Positions 39,702 to 49,220 of a stretch of 49,842 nucleotides of DNA are shown here, in pieces. Each line of letters begins with the position of its first letter. Position 1 is the stretch's first letter. A program made the translations under genes and the position numbers. The notes under the pieces are model-generated. The model ran no database searches, was not told the origin of the DNA, and was given only the letters and a program-made list of their open reading frames with translations. The stretch is from Streptomyces sp. DI166 (GTDB lineage: Bacteria; Actinomycetota; Actinomycetes; Streptomycetales; Streptomycetaceae). The stretch is taken from assembly GCF_900091315.1 (NCBI RefSeq), contig NZ_FLSP01000067.1, forward strand, positions 1-49,842. The letters are read 5' to 3'.

Positions 39702-42700
39702 ATGGACCCCGTGCGCTATCGCATCCTCGGCACCACTCAGGCCCTCCGTCCCGACGGCACCCCCCTACCGGTCGGCGGGGCACGCCTGCGCGCCCTGCTG
39801 AGCGCCCTCGCGCTGCGGGGCGGCCGGGCCGTGCCCGTGCAGTTCCTGGTCGACGAGGTGTGGGGTGCCGACCCGCCCGCCGACGCACCCGGCGCCCTCC
39901 AGGCACTGGTCGGACGGCTGCGCCGGGGACTCGGCGCCGACGCGGTCGAATCCGTGGACGGCGGATACCGGCTCGCCGCCCGCCCCGACGACATCGACCT
40001 GCACCGCTTCGACCGGCTCACCGCCGACGGACTGCGCGCCCTCGCCGACGGCGACCCCGCCAAGGCGGCCGGCGTCCTCGACGACGCCCTCGCCCTGTGG
40101 CACGGCCCCGCCCTCGCCGACCTCCCCGACCGCACCGCCGAGGCGGCCCGCTGGGAGACCCGGCGCCTGGACGCGCTGCGCGCCCGGCACACCGCCGCCC
40201 TCGCCCTCGGCCAGGCCGAGCAGGCGCTGCCGGAACTGACCGCCCTGTGCGACAGCCACCCCCTGGACGAACCACTCCAGGCACTGCGTCTGCGCGCCCT
40301 GCGCGACCTCGGCCGCCCCGCCGAGGCCCTGGCCGCCTACGACGACGTACGACGACTGCTCGCCGAGCAGCTCGGCTCCGATCCCGGGCCCGAACTGCGG
40401 GAGCTGCACGCCGAGTTGCTGAAACCGGCCGAGCGGGCCCCGCTCGGCAACCTGCGGGCCCGGCTGACCTCCTTCGTCGGCCGGGAGGCCGACATCGAGG
40501 CCATCCGCGCCGACCTCGGCAGGGCCCGGCTCGTCACCCTGCTCGGCCCCGGCGGCGCCGGGAAGACCCGGCTGTCCCAGGAGGCCGCCGAAACCCTCCG
40601 GGACGCCGCCCGCGACGGCATCTGGCTGGCCGAACTCGCCCCCGTCGACGACCCCGCCGCCGTCCCCGAGGCCGTCCTCACCGCCGTCGGCGCCCGCGAG
40701 ACCGTCCTCTACGGCGCGGGCGCCGAGGAGTTCCGCAGCGTCACCGACCGCCACGACGACCCCGTCGAACGGCTCGTGGAGCACTGCGCCCGGCGCCGCC
40801 TGCTGCTCGTCCTCGACAACTGCGAGCACGTCGTCGACGCCGCCGCCCGGCTCGCCGAGCACCTGCTGGCCCGCTGCCCGGGCCTGACGGTCCTCGCCAC
40901 CAGCCGCGAACCCCTCGGCGTACCCGGCGAGGTGCTGCGCCCGGTCGAGCCACTGCTTGAGCCCTACGCCCTCCAGTTGTTCGCCGACCGAGGAGCCGCC
41001 GCCCGCCCCGGCTTCCGCGTCGACGACGACCCCGCGGCCTGCGCCGAGATCTGCCGCCGCCTCGACGGACTGCCCCTGGCCATCGAACTCGCCGCCGCCC
41101 GGCTGCGGATGCTCACCCCCCGTCAGATCGCCGACCGGCTCGACGACCGCTTCCGGCTGCTGACCTCCGGCAGCCGCACCGTGCTGCCCCGCCAGCAGAC
41201 CCTGCGCGCCGTCGTCGACTGGTCCTGGGACCTGCTTGACGAGGACGAACGCGAGGTCCTCGGCCGCCTCTCGGTGTTCTCCGGCGGCTGCGACCTGCCC
41301 GCCGCGGAAGCCGTCTGCGGTCCCGCCGCCCTCGACGCGCTCGGCTCCCTGGTCGACAAGTCCCTGGTGGTGGCCGCCCCTTCGGGCGACGGCATGATGC
41401 GCTACCGGCTCCTGGAGACCGTCGCCGAGTACGCGGGCGAGCGCCTGGACGAGTCCGGGCAGCGCGCCGAGGTCGAGCGCGCGCACCTGACGTACTACCG
41501 CGAACTCGCCCGCCTCACCGACCCGTTGCTGCGCGGACCGGACCAACTGCGGGCCGTGGAAAGGCTCCAGCGGGAGTACGAGAACCTGCGCACCGCGCTC
41601 CGCCACGCCGTCGCCGAGCGCGACGAGCAGGAGGCGCTGACCCTGGCCCTGTCGCTGGCCTGGTACTGGCAGATGCGCGACCTCAGGATCGAGGCCCGCA
41701 ACTGGTGCGCGGAGGTGATGCGGCTCGGCCCCGACCCCTTCGCCGCCCCGGCCGAGCCCGCCCGGCCGGTGTGGCAGAAGGTCACCGCGGAGCCGCCGCC
41801 GTACACCGGGGAGGTGCTCGCGGAGGCGCGGCGCGGTGTCCATCTGGCCCATCTCGCCTGCATGGACACCGAGTTGGACGCCTGGCAGAACGACGCCGCG
41901 CAGCAGAAGCTGCGCACCATCGCCGAGACCTACCCGCCGGGCCTGCCGCAGTCCTGCCGCAGCCCCGGCCTGGTCGCCGTGTTCGCGGTCATGCTCACCG
42001 GGGACATGGACGCGGTCGCCGGCATGCTCGACGCCTGCGTGGAGACCAGCCGCACCACCCCCGGCTACGAGTGGGAACTGGCCGCCACCCTCCAGATGCG
42101 CGCCAACCTCCTCGCCCACCGCCCCGGCCGCGGCGAGGACGCGGCCCGCGACGCCGACGAGTCCCTCGCCCTCTACGAGCGCCTCGGCGACTCCTGGGGC
42201 CGCGCCGAGGCCCTGTCGGCACGCGCGGAGGCCCGGGAGCGCCGCGGCGCCTACGCCGAGGCCGCCGTCGACTACCGGGCCGCCCTGGAACTCGCCCGCC
42301 ACCTCGGCGCCCGCGCCCAGGAGGCCGTACTCACCGCCCGGCTGGCCGGTGCCCTGCTGGAGGGCGGCCAGGGGGAGGAGGGCGAACGCCTGCTGCGGCA
42401 GGTCCTCGCCGAAGTGGAGGGCGGACACAACGAGGCCATGCCGTTCAGCCGGGTCATCCTGGCCGGCTGGCTCAGCATCACCGACCGCATCCCCGAGGCC
42501 CGCGAGCAGATCCGGATGCTGCGGGAGAACTTCGGGCCCGCCCAGTTCCATGTCTTCGACGCCTTCATCCTCAGCGGGGAGGCCTGGATGGACGCCGCCG
42601 AGGGCCTGTACGAGGAGGCGCTGGAGAAACTGCGGCGCGCCCTGACGCAGTCGGACAACGACGTGGCGCGGGCCATGGCCCCCCATCTGGTCTCCAGTTG

Positions 42701-42932
42701 CCTGGTCATCGCGGCGCTCGCGCTGTCCGGCTGCCGCCCCCTGGACGGGGCCCGCTGCCTGGGGGCCGCCGAGGCGCTGCTGCCACCCGGACACCCGCTC
42801 TCCAGGCTGGAGCGCGAGTGCCGGTCCAGGGCCGTCGCGACGGTGCGCGCCGCCCTCGACCAGGAGGCGTACGAAACCGCGTACGCGGAGGGCGGCGGAC
42901 TCTCCGCGAAGGAGGCCGCCGCCCTGGTGTGA
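39702..42932 (+). CDS. AfsR/SARP family regulator (wHTH-BTAD-NB-ARC-TPR)
   Basis: A 1076-residue regulator. An OmpR-like winged helix (about 10-95, with RLRALLSALALRGGRAVP and LVDEVWGADPP) and a BTAD domain (about 100-245) form the SARP part. Next comes FVGRE, Walker A LLGPGGAGKT (about 280-289), LLLVLDNCEHV as Walker B, and TSREPLGVPGE, typical of NB-ARC/STAND ATPases. A TPR-rich C-terminus follows. Such proteins activate antibiotic or stress genes after ATP-dependent switching. The ATG at 39702 is the first with a SARP-like N-terminus; GTG at 39711 is an alternative. Target unknown; the ABC exporter next door converges on it. Confidence 0.92.
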   Translation: MDPVRYRILGTTQALRPDGTPLPVGGARLRALLSALALRGGRAVPVQFLVDEVWGADPPADAPGALQALVGRLRRGLGADAVESVDGGYRLAARPDDIDLHRFDRLTADGLRALADGDPAKAAGVLDDALALWHGPALADLPDRTAEAARWETRRLDALRARHTAALALGQAEQALPELTALCDSHPLDEPLQALRLRALRDLGRPAEALAAYDDVRRLLAEQLGSDPGPELRELHAELLKPAERAPLGNLRARLTSFVGREADIEAIRADLGRARLVTLLGPGGAGKTRLSQEAAETLRDAARDGIWLAELAPVDDPAAVPEAVLTAVGARETVLYGAGAEEFRSVTDRHDDPVERLVEHCARRRLLLVLDNCEHVVDAAARLAEHLLARCPGLTVLATSREPLGVPGEVLRPVEPLLEPYALQLFADRGAAARPGFRVDDDPAACAEICRRLDGLPLAIELAAARLRMLTPRQIADRLDDRFRLLTSGSRTVLPRQQTLRAVVDWSWDLLDEDEREVLGRLSVFSGGCDLPAAEAVCGPAALDALGSLVDKSLVVAAPSGDGMMRYRLLETVAEYAGERLDESGQRAEVERAHLTYYRELARLTDPLLRGPDQLRAVERLQREYENLRTALRHAVAERDEQEALTLALSLAWYWQMRDLRIEARNWCAEVMRLGPDPFAAPAEPARPVWQKVTAEPPPYTGEVLAEARRGVHLAHLACMDTELDAWQNDAAQQKLRTIAETYPPGLPQSCRSPGLVAVFAVMLTGDMDAVAGMLDACVETSRTTPGYEWELAATLQMRANLLAHRPGRGEDAARDADESLALYERLGDSWGRAEALSARAEARERRGAYAEAAVDYRAALELARHLGARAQEAVLTARLAGALLEGGQGEEGERLLRQVLAEVEGGHNEAMPFSRVILAGWLSITDRIPEAREQIRMLRENFGPAQFHVFDAFILSGEAWMDAAEGLYEEALEKLRRALTQSDNDVARAMAPHLVSSCLVIAALALSGCRPLDGARCLGAAEALLPPGHPLSRLERECRSRAVATVRAALDQEAYETAYAEGGGLSAKEAAALV

Positions 42933-42945
42933 ACCGTCGCGCGGG

Positions 42946-43755
42946 TCAGGTCTTGGTGCGGAACTTGTGGACGGCGATCGGCGCCATGACCGCCGTGAGC
43001 GCCACCGACCAGCCGAGGGTCAGCCACAGGTCGTGGGCGACCGGTCCGCCGTTCATCAGACCGCGGGAGGCGTCGGCGAGTGCCGACAGCGGGTTGTAGT
43101 CGGTGAAGTTCTGCAGCCAGCCCGGCATCGAGTCCGTCGGTGCGAAGATCGACGAGCCGAACTGGAGCGGCATCAGCACCAGGAAGCCCATCGCCTGCAC
43201 GGACTGCACGCTCTTCATCGTCACGCCGAGGGTGAGGAAGACCCACATCAGCGACGAGCCGAAGGCCACGGCCAGGGCGACGGCGGCCAGCAGACCGCCC
43301 CAGTTGGTGACGTCGAAGCCGACCAGCAGGGCCACCACGAACATCACGCCGGTGGCCAGCAGCATGCGCAGCAGCTCCACCGCAATCTTGGCGAACAGCA
43401 CCGAGCCGCGGCCGATGGGCAGCGACCGGAAGCGGTCCATGACACCGGAGTTGAAGTCCTGGTTGAAGCCCGTGCCCACGCCCTGGGCCATGGTCATGCC
43501 CATCATGGCGAGCATGCCGGGCACCAGGTACTGCACATAGGCGTCCTGTCCGCCGCCCAGCGCCTGTCCGATCGAGCCGCCGAAGACGTACACGAACAGC
43601 AGGGTGAAGACGATCGGGAAGAGCACGGCGTCGGCCATCGACTCCGGGTCCTGCCGGATCCACAGCAGATTGCGCCGCAGGAGCGCGCCGGTGTGCCGCA
43701 GGTGGCCGCGCAGCGGGATACGGGCGTCGGCGGTGGTGATCGTGGGGGCGCTCAT
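42946..43755 (-). CDS. ABC-2 type transporter permease (DrrB-like)
   Basis: A 269-residue permease with six TM helices. The N-terminus RRNLLWIRQDPESMADAVLFPIVFTLLFVYVFG and the middle block FNQDFNSGVMDRFRSLPIGR are hallmarks of DrrB-type exporters. The start overlaps the stop of the ATPase gene (ATGA). Together they probably export a hydrophobic drug or lipid. Confidence 0.9.
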   Translation of the reverse strand: MSAPTITTADARIPLRGHLRHTGALLRRNLLWIRQDPESMADAVLFPIVFTLLFVYVFGGSIGQALGGGQDAYVQYLVPGMLAMMGMTMAQGVGTGFNQDFNSGVMDRFRSLPIGRGSVLFAKIAVELLRMLLATGVMFVVALLVGFDVTNWGGLLAAVALAVAFGSSLMWVFLTLGVTMKSVQSVQAMGFLVLMPLQFGSSIFAPTDSMPGWLQNFTDYNPLSALADASRGLMNGGPVAHDLWLTLGWSVALTAVMAPIAVHKFRTKT

Positions 43756-44777
43756 ACGGCGACCTCCTCGCGTGCGTCGGTGGGCTCGGCGTCCTGCGGG
43801 GTACTGGCGCGGTGGCCGGTGAGGGACAGGAACACCTCGTCCAGGCTGGGCAGTTCGGTGGAGACGGAGGCGAGGGTGACCCCCTGGGCGGTCACCGCGG
43901 CGACCACGGCGGTGAGCTGCTCGTCGCTGAGGATCGGCACCAGCAGCGCGCCGCGCTCGACGTCCACGGTGGTGGTGGCCAGCCCGGTGATGCCGAGTCC
44001 GTCGAGGTGGGCGGCGAGCGGGCGCAGCCGCAGCGGATCGGCCGGCTTCACCCGCAGCGTCCGGCCGCCGACCTTCGCCTTCAGCTCGTCGATACCGCCC
44101 TTGGCGATGACCTTGCCGCGGTCCACGACGGTCAGTTCGGAGGCGAGCTGCTCGGCTTCCTCCATGTACTGCGTGGTCAGTAGCACGGTGACCCCGTCCC
44201 CGACCATCGCCTTGACCTCGTCCCACACCTCGTTGCGGGTGCGCGGGTCCAGGCCGGTGGTGGGCTCGTCGAGGAAGAGCACCGAGGGGCGCCCGATCAT
44301 CGAGGCGGCGAGGTCGAGGCGGCGGCGCATACCGCCGGAGTAGGTGCCCGCGGGCCGCTTCGCCGCGTCGGTCAGCGAGAACCGCTCCAGCAGCTCGTCC
44401 GCGCGGGCCCGGGCGGCCTTGCGGGGCAGGTCCAGCAGCCGCCCGATGAGGTACAGGTTCTCCCAGCCCGGGAGCTTCTCGTCCACGGAGGCGTACTGCC
44501 CGGTCAGTCCGATCACCCGGCGCAACTGCCGGGGCTGGCTCACCACGTCGTACCCCGCCACGGTGGCCTGTCCGGCGGTGGGCGGGAGCAGCGTCGACAG
44601 AATCCGTACGAGGGTGGTCTTCCCGGCCCCGTTGGGTCCGAGCACCCCCATCACGGACCCCTCCCGCACCTCCAGGTCCACGCCGTCCAGCGCCTTGGTC
44701 TCGCCGTAGTGCTTGACCAGCCCCCGCACAACCACGGCGCTCCCCGCGCCACTGGGCTTCATGTCGATTCGCGTCAT
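43752..44777 (-). CDS. ABC transporter ATP-binding protein (DrrA-like)
   Basis: A 341-residue daunorubicin-resistance-type ATPase: Walker A GPNGAGKTT (47-55), signature YSGGMRRR (146-153), Walker B VLFLDEP (166-172) and the DrrA C-terminal extension (about 230-325; PADPLRLRPLAA, SLDEVFLSLTGH). It is the first gene of a two-gene exporter operon. The ATG at 44777 is favoured over an upstream GTG because it gives the usual short lead. Confidence 0.9.
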   Translation of the reverse strand: MTRIDMKPSGAGSAVVVRGLVKHYGETKALDGVDLEVREGSVMGVLGPNGAGKTTLVRILSTLLPPTAGQATVAGYDVVSQPRQLRRVIGLTGQYASVDEKLPGWENLYLIGRLLDLPRKAARARADELLERFSLTDAAKRPAGTYSGGMRRRLDLAASMIGRPSVLFLDEPTTGLDPRTRNEVWDEVKAMVGDGVTVLLTTQYMEEAEQLASELTVVDRGKVIAKGGIDELKAKVGGRTLRVKPADPLRLRPLAAHLDGLGITGLATTTVDVERGALLVPILSDEQLTAVVAAVTAQGVTLASVSTELPSLDEVFLSLTGHRASTPQDAEPTDAREEVAV

Positions 44778-44853
44778 GGGAAGGACAGTGCCAGCCCCCA
44801 CCGACAGACCACCGACAGCGGACCTACAGCCGCCGACACCTCACCGACAGGTC

Positions 44854-45903
44854 CTACGACGCGCTGTCGTCGACCTTCACCCGCGCCGCCACCGGCAGAT
44901 GGTCGCTCCCGGTCTCCGGCAGCGTCCACGAGGTGACCGGCTCGACGCCCTTCACCAGGATCTGGTCGATGCGCGCGGCCGGGAACGAGGCCGGCCAGCT
45001 GAACCCGAAGCCGTTGCCCGCCGCGCCCTGCGTGGAGCGCATCTGGGAGGTGACGGCGTTCAGCGCGCGGTCGTTCATGGTGCCGTTCAGATCGCCGAGC
45101 AGCACACTGCGCGGCAGCCGCTCGTCGGCGATGGCCTCGCCGAGGGCGTCCGCGCTCTTGTCCCGCTGCCGGGCGGTGAACCCGGCCTCGATCTTCACCC
45201 GCACCGAGGGCAGATGGGCGACGTACACCGCGACGTCCCCGGACGGCGTGGCCACCGCGGCCCGCATCGCCCGCGTCCAGCCCAGCTCCAGGTCGACCGA
45301 CTTCACCCCGCTCAGCGGGTACTTGCTCCACAGCCCGACCGTGCCCTGCACCGAGTGGTACTTGTACGTCGAGGCCAGCGCCTTCTCGTACACCGGCACC
45401 GCCGTCGCGGTCAGTTCCTCAAGCGCCAGCACGTCCGCCCCGGACGCGGCCACGTCCCGGGCGGTGCCCTCGGGGTCGGGGTTGTCGGCGTTGACGTTGT
45501 GCGTGGCGACGGTGAGGTCGCCGCCCGCCGCGGTCTTGTCGGAGAGCAGCCCGCCGAAGAGGTTCAGCCACACCGCCACCGGCAGCACCGCCGCGATCAG
45601 CGCGGTCGCCGACCGGCGCACCAGACCCACCACGAGCACCAGCGGGACGAACAGACCGAGCCACGGCAGGAACGTCTCGGTGAGACTGCCGAGGTTTCCG
45701 ATCCGGTTGGGGATGTGCGCGTGCAACACCATGACCAGTGCGAGGGCCACCGCGAAGGCGCCGGTGACGATGCCCCGGCGCCATGTCCCGCGCTCGCGCC
45801 ATCCGGCCAGCCACCGTCCCAGCAGGCGCCGGAACCGGTTCCGCCGGTGCTCGGACCCCGAGCTGCCGTTGTCCGTCTCCGTCATGTACGCCTGCTGCGC
45901 CAT
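44854..45903 (-). CDS. endonuclease/exonuclease/phosphatase (EEP) family membrane protein
   Basis: A 349-residue protein with three TM helices near the N-terminus (about 43-115) and an outward EEP domain: VATHNVNADN, ALEELTATAVPV (metal Glu), AVYVAHLPSV, LLGDLNGT (Asp-x-Asn) and GSDHLPV (catalytic Asp-His). The family includes DNases, sphingomyelinases and phosphoinositide phosphatases; the membrane placement suggests an extracellular phosphodiesterase. Monocistronic. Confidence 0.88.
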   Translation of the reverse strand: MAQQAYMTETDNGSSGSEHRRNRFRRLLGRWLAGWRERGTWRRGIVTGAFAVALALVMVLHAHIPNRIGNLGSLTETFLPWLGLFVPLVLVVGLVRRSATALIAAVLPVAVWLNLFGGLLSDKTAAGGDLTVATHNVNADNPDPEGTARDVAASGADVLALEELTATAVPVYEKALASTYKYHSVQGTVGLWSKYPLSGVKSVDLELGWTRAMRAAVATPSGDVAVYVAHLPSVRVKIEAGFTARQRDKSADALGEAIADERLPRSVLLGDLNGTMNDRALNAVTSQMRSTQGAAGNGFGFSWPASFPAARIDQILVKGVEPVTSWTLPETGSDHLPVAARVKVDDSAS

Positions 45904-46083
45904 ACCGTCGCCTCACTGCCTGCCGTGCACACCATCGTCCCCCGCGGTTACGACCCTAGGGGATGATCGGTTCTGTTCCGCCGTCCCATGACGGCCGTAC
46001 GGGCACGAGGACGTACAAGTCGGCTTCACGAGTTCCGGTTCCCGATGGCGAAAGCGCGCTCTGTGACGAAACGCGCACATCCC

Positions 46084-46725
46084 CTACTCGGCAGGAGAAC
46101 TGACGGGCGGTGAGCCGGCCGGCCGCAGACCTTCCAGCAGCGTGTCCACGATCCGCTCCGAGAGGCCGTCCGGTAGATCGGCGTCCGGGCGCATCACCGC
46201 ACGCACCAGCATCGGGCCCACGAACAGGTCGTTGAGCAGCTCCACGTCGACGTCCGCGCGCAGTTCGCCGTTGCGCTGGCCGCGCCGCAGCACCTCGATG
46301 CCGAGCCGGCGCCGGGGTGCCACGACGAGCTTGTTGTACGCCTCCCAGATCCTCGGGCTGGACTTCATCTGGGCGTGCACGCTGTGCAGGATCACCGAGG
46401 AACGGCTGACCAGACCGCGCTGCCTGAGGGTCTCCAGCAGGGCGACGAGGTCGTCGCGCATGGAGGTGCCGGGCAGTTCCTCGTCGGGCGGCTCGGCGGC
46501 CCGTACGACGTCGACGAACAGCTCCTCCTTGCCGCGCCAGCGACGGTAGATCGCGGCCTTGCCGACCCCGGCGGTCCGGGCGATCCGCTCGATGGACAGC
46601 TCCGCGAGCGGCACACCGTCCTCCAGGAGCTTCATCACGCCCTCGATGATGGCCCGCTCCACGGCCTCGCTCCGGGGTCGGCCGCGCGCGGGGGCGTCGG
46701 TCTTGGGCTTGTCAGCGAGGCTCAC
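46084..46725 (-). CDS. TetR family repressor of the adjacent MFS pump
   Basis: A 213-residue TetR regulator: HTH at LSIERIARTAGVGKAAIYRRWRGKEELFVDVV and a TetR_C-type ligand domain. It follows the MFS pump gene by 37 bases on the same strand, so the repressor is probably made from the operon it controls. The palindrome at 48331-48358 is the likely operator. The Ala/Arg-rich N-tail (ARGRPRSEAVERAI) is standard. Confidence 0.88.
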   Translation of the reverse strand: MSLADKPKTDAPARGRPRSEAVERAIIEGVMKLLEDGVPLAELSIERIARTAGVGKAAIYRRWRGKEELFVDVVRAAEPPDEELPGTSMRDDLVALLETLRQRGLVSRSSVILHSVHAQMKSSPRIWEAYNKLVVAPRRRLGIEVLRRGQRNGELRADVDVELLNDLFVGPMLVRAVMRPDADLPDGLSERIVDTLLEGLRPAGSPPVSSPAE

Positions 46726-46762
46726 CTGTATGCGTCCCTTCCGTGTACCGGGGGATTCTCCC

Positions 46763-48313
46763 CTACGGGCGCTGCTGGGTACGCCCCGGCAGGAACAGGC
46801 CCACGACCACCGCGCCGATCACCGCGACCGCGGCACCGCACAGCGCCGTCACATGCATGGCGTGCAGGAAGGACTCGTTGGCGCGGGCGACCAGCGGACC
46901 GCCGTCGGGGCCGAGGCGGGCCGCCACGGCGAGGGTGGACTCGATCGACTCGCCCGCGGTGTGCCGCAGGGCCGGCGGTACCGCGCCCAGGTCGCCCTCG
47001 ATGGACGAGCGGTACGCCGTGGACAGCACCGAGCCGAGCACCGCGATGCCGAGGGCGCCGCCGACCTGCCGGAAGGTGTTGCTGAGCGCGGAGGCCGAAC
47101 CGGCCTTCTCGCGCGGCAGGGCCTGCATGATGACCACGCTGACCGGGGTCATGATGTGCGCCATGCCGGTGCCCATGAGGAAGAAGATCACCTCAAGGAT
47201 CCAGATCGGGGTGTCCTCGTCCAGCGTGGCGAAGGCGGCCAGCATCGCGGCGATGAGCGCCATACCGGCGGTGGTCGTCGCGCGGTTGCCGAAGCGGTCC
47301 ACCAGCAGCCGGGCGCGCGGCGCGAAGACCAGTTGGGCGACGGCGAGCGGCAGCAACAGCAGACCGGTCTCCAGCGGCGAGTAGCCGCGCACGCTCTGGG
47401 TGTAGAAGACGGAGAAGAAGGTCACGCCCATCAGCGCGAAGAAGACCAGCGCGATCGCGGCGATGGCCGAGGAGAAGACCTTGTCGCGGAAGTAGGTGAC
47501 ATCGATCGACGGATGGTCGCTGCGCTTCTCGAACACCACGAAGGCGACCAGGACGGCCAGTCCGGCGCCGGTCGTGGCCAGCACGGTGGCGTCCGTGAAG
47601 TCGGCCAGCTCGCCGCCCCGGATGATGCCGTAGACCAGCAGGACCAGGCCGACGACGGACAGGGCCACGCCGATCGGGTCGATCCGGCCGGGGTTCGGGT
47701 CGCGGGAGTCGGGGACCAGCCAGATCATCAGGGCCACGGCGACCACCACGATCGGCACGTTGACCAGGAAGACCGAGCCCCACCAGAAGTGGTCCAGCAG
47801 GACGCCGCCGGTGATCGGTCCGATGGCGATGGCGAGGCCGACACCACCGGCCCAGATGCCGATGGCCTTGGGCTGTTCGTCCCGCTCGAAGACGTTCATC
47901 AGGACGGCGAGGGTGGCGGGCATCACGAAGGCGGCGCCGAGACCCATGACCGCGCGGAAGCCGATCAGCTCGGCCGGTGACCCGGCGAAGGCGGCGAGCG
48001 CGGAGCCGATGCCGAACACGACGAGCCCGCCGAGCAGCACCCGCTTGCGGCCGAGCCGGTCACCGAGCAGTCCGGCGCTGAACAGCAGGCCCGCGAAGAC
48101 CAGGGTGTAGGCGTTGATCGCCCATTCCAGCTCGCTCTGGCTGGCGCCCAGGCCGGTCGGGGCCGGGGTGGAGATGGTCTTGACGGCGACGTTCAGGATC
48201 GAGTTGTCGAGCACGATGATCAGCAGGCTCAACATGAGGACGCCGAGGATGGCCCAGCGGCGCCGATGCACCGCTTCGGGTATCCGGGGGACGGCGGGAG
48301 CAGGAGCAGTCAT
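46763..48313 (-). CDS. EmrB/QacA (DHA2) family multidrug MFS transporter
   Basis: A 516-residue 14-TM drug:H+ antiporter. TM1 has LLIIVLDNSILNVAVKTI (motif D1), followed by motif A GLLGDRLGRKRVLLGG and motif C GIWAGGVGLAIAIGPITGG. It has the DHA2 end QVGGALGIAVLGSVLSTAYR. The ATG at 48313 follows GGGAG. An operator-like palindrome 17 bases upstream and a TetR gene downstream suggest drug-induced expression. Confidence 0.92.
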   Translation of the reverse strand: MTAPAPAVPRIPEAVHRRRWAILGVLMLSLLIIVLDNSILNVAVKTISTPAPTGLGASQSELEWAINAYTLVFAGLLFSAGLLGDRLGRKRVLLGGLVVFGIGSALAAFAGSPAELIGFRAVMGLGAAFVMPATLAVLMNVFERDEQPKAIGIWAGGVGLAIAIGPITGGVLLDHFWWGSVFLVNVPIVVVAVALMIWLVPDSRDPNPGRIDPIGVALSVVGLVLLVYGIIRGGELADFTDATVLATTGAGLAVLVAFVVFEKRSDHPSIDVTYFRDKVFSSAIAAIALVFFALMGVTFFSVFYTQSVRGYSPLETGLLLLPLAVAQLVFAPRARLLVDRFGNRATTTAGMALIAAMLAAFATLDEDTPIWILEVIFFLMGTGMAHIMTPVSVVIMQALPREKAGSASALSNTFRQVGGALGIAVLGSVLSTAYRSSIEGDLGAVPPALRHTAGESIESTLAVAARLGPDGGPLVARANESFLHAMHVTALCGAAVAVIGAVVVGLFLPGRTQQRP

Positions 48314-48330
48314 GGCTCCCACCGTAGGCC

Positions 48331-48358
48331 CATTACGATACGGACCGGTACCGTAATG
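48331..48358. promoter_or_regulatory. 28-base palindromic operator upstream of MFS-TetR operon
   Basis: cattacg at the left and cgtaatg at the right are perfect mirrors, with a further TAC/GTA match inside; 11 of 14 half-site positions pair. It spans a TATCGT-like -10 on the transporter strand. The TetR product of the same operon is the natural binder. Confidence 0.75.
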
Positions 48359-48495
48359 TATTTCTTTTACCCCGCTCGACGGATTCCACCGCCGCTTCCC
48401 GGTGCAGGCCCCTCTTCGGGGCACCAGCCGCACATGGCTCAGCACCACCATCACCGCCACAGCCAAACAGGTCGAAGCCCTCGTGAACCCGGCGA

Positions 48496-48867
48496 TCAGC
48501 GCGTGTCGATGCAGAAGGGATGCCCAGCGGGATCGGTGAGGACCCGCGCCCTGTCCCCATGCGGCTGATGATCCGGCTTGCCCGCACCCAGCTCCAGCAG
48601 CCGGGCCTCGGCCTCGTCCAGGCTCTCCACGACCTTGAAGCAGATGTGAAGCTGCTGGAGAACGATCTGACCAGGCCAACTCGGAGCCCGGTAGTCCTCG
48701 ACCCGCTGGAAGCCGATGAAGAGCCCGTCCTCACGGTTGAGACCGGCGAACTCGGCGTCCGACTTCGGGTGTGGCTCAAAGCCGGTGGCCTGCTGATAGA
48801 ACGCCGCCAGAGCCAGCGGATCAGGGCAATCCAGCGTTATCGCGACCAGTTCCATCTGCAGGGGCAT
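48496..48867 (-). CDS. VOC (glyoxalase-fold) family protein
   Basis: A 123-residue vicinal-oxygen-chelate protein with two beta-alpha-beta-beta-beta halves: ELVAITLDCPDPLALAAFYQQATGFEP and QLHICFKVVESLDEAEARLLELGA, ending RVLTDPAGHPFCIDTR. It may bind or modify a small molecule such as bleomycin-like drugs, or be a glyoxalase relative; the metal ligands are not clear. ATG at 48867. Confidence 0.8.
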   Translation of the reverse strand: MPLQMELVAITLDCPDPLALAAFYQQATGFEPHPKSDAEFAGLNREDGLFIGFQRVEDYRAPSWPGQIVLQQLHICFKVVESLDEAEARLLELGAGKPDHQPHGDRARVLTDPAGHPFCIDTR

Positions 48868-48986
48868 GAGACCTCCGAGCCGATCAGTGGACTTCCAAGC
48901 ACGCCATAGAGGCGGCTGCCTACAGTTAAGCGGGACGAGGAGAGCGCGTTCGTTCCACTCAACCGTAAGTACAGCTGGTCAGGGCC

Positions 48987-49220
48987 TTGAACCGTTCCGG
49001 GCTCCGTAGACTCGGCATCGGCACGACCGAGACGCTGCGTAAGTGGGTGTAGCGGGAGCAGATCGACGCCGGCACCCGGCCGGGCACGACGACGGATGAG
49101 TCGGCGGAACTGAAGCGGCTGAAGAAGGAGAACGCTGAGCTGAAGAGGGCGAACGACATCCTCAAGGCAGCAGCGTCTTTCTTCGCGGCCGAGCTCGACC
49201 GGCCACACACACGCTCGTAG
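48987..49220 (+). pseudogene. IS3-family orfA, truncated and interrupted
   Basis: The readable part is LGIGTTETLRKWV, then TAG at 49050-49052 where other copies continue, then REQIDAG and the leucine-zipper-like SAELKRLKKENAELKRAND, ending at 49220. The first helix-turn-helix half is missing or too decayed to read. It could not make a working orfA without stop read-through. Confidence 0.8.
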
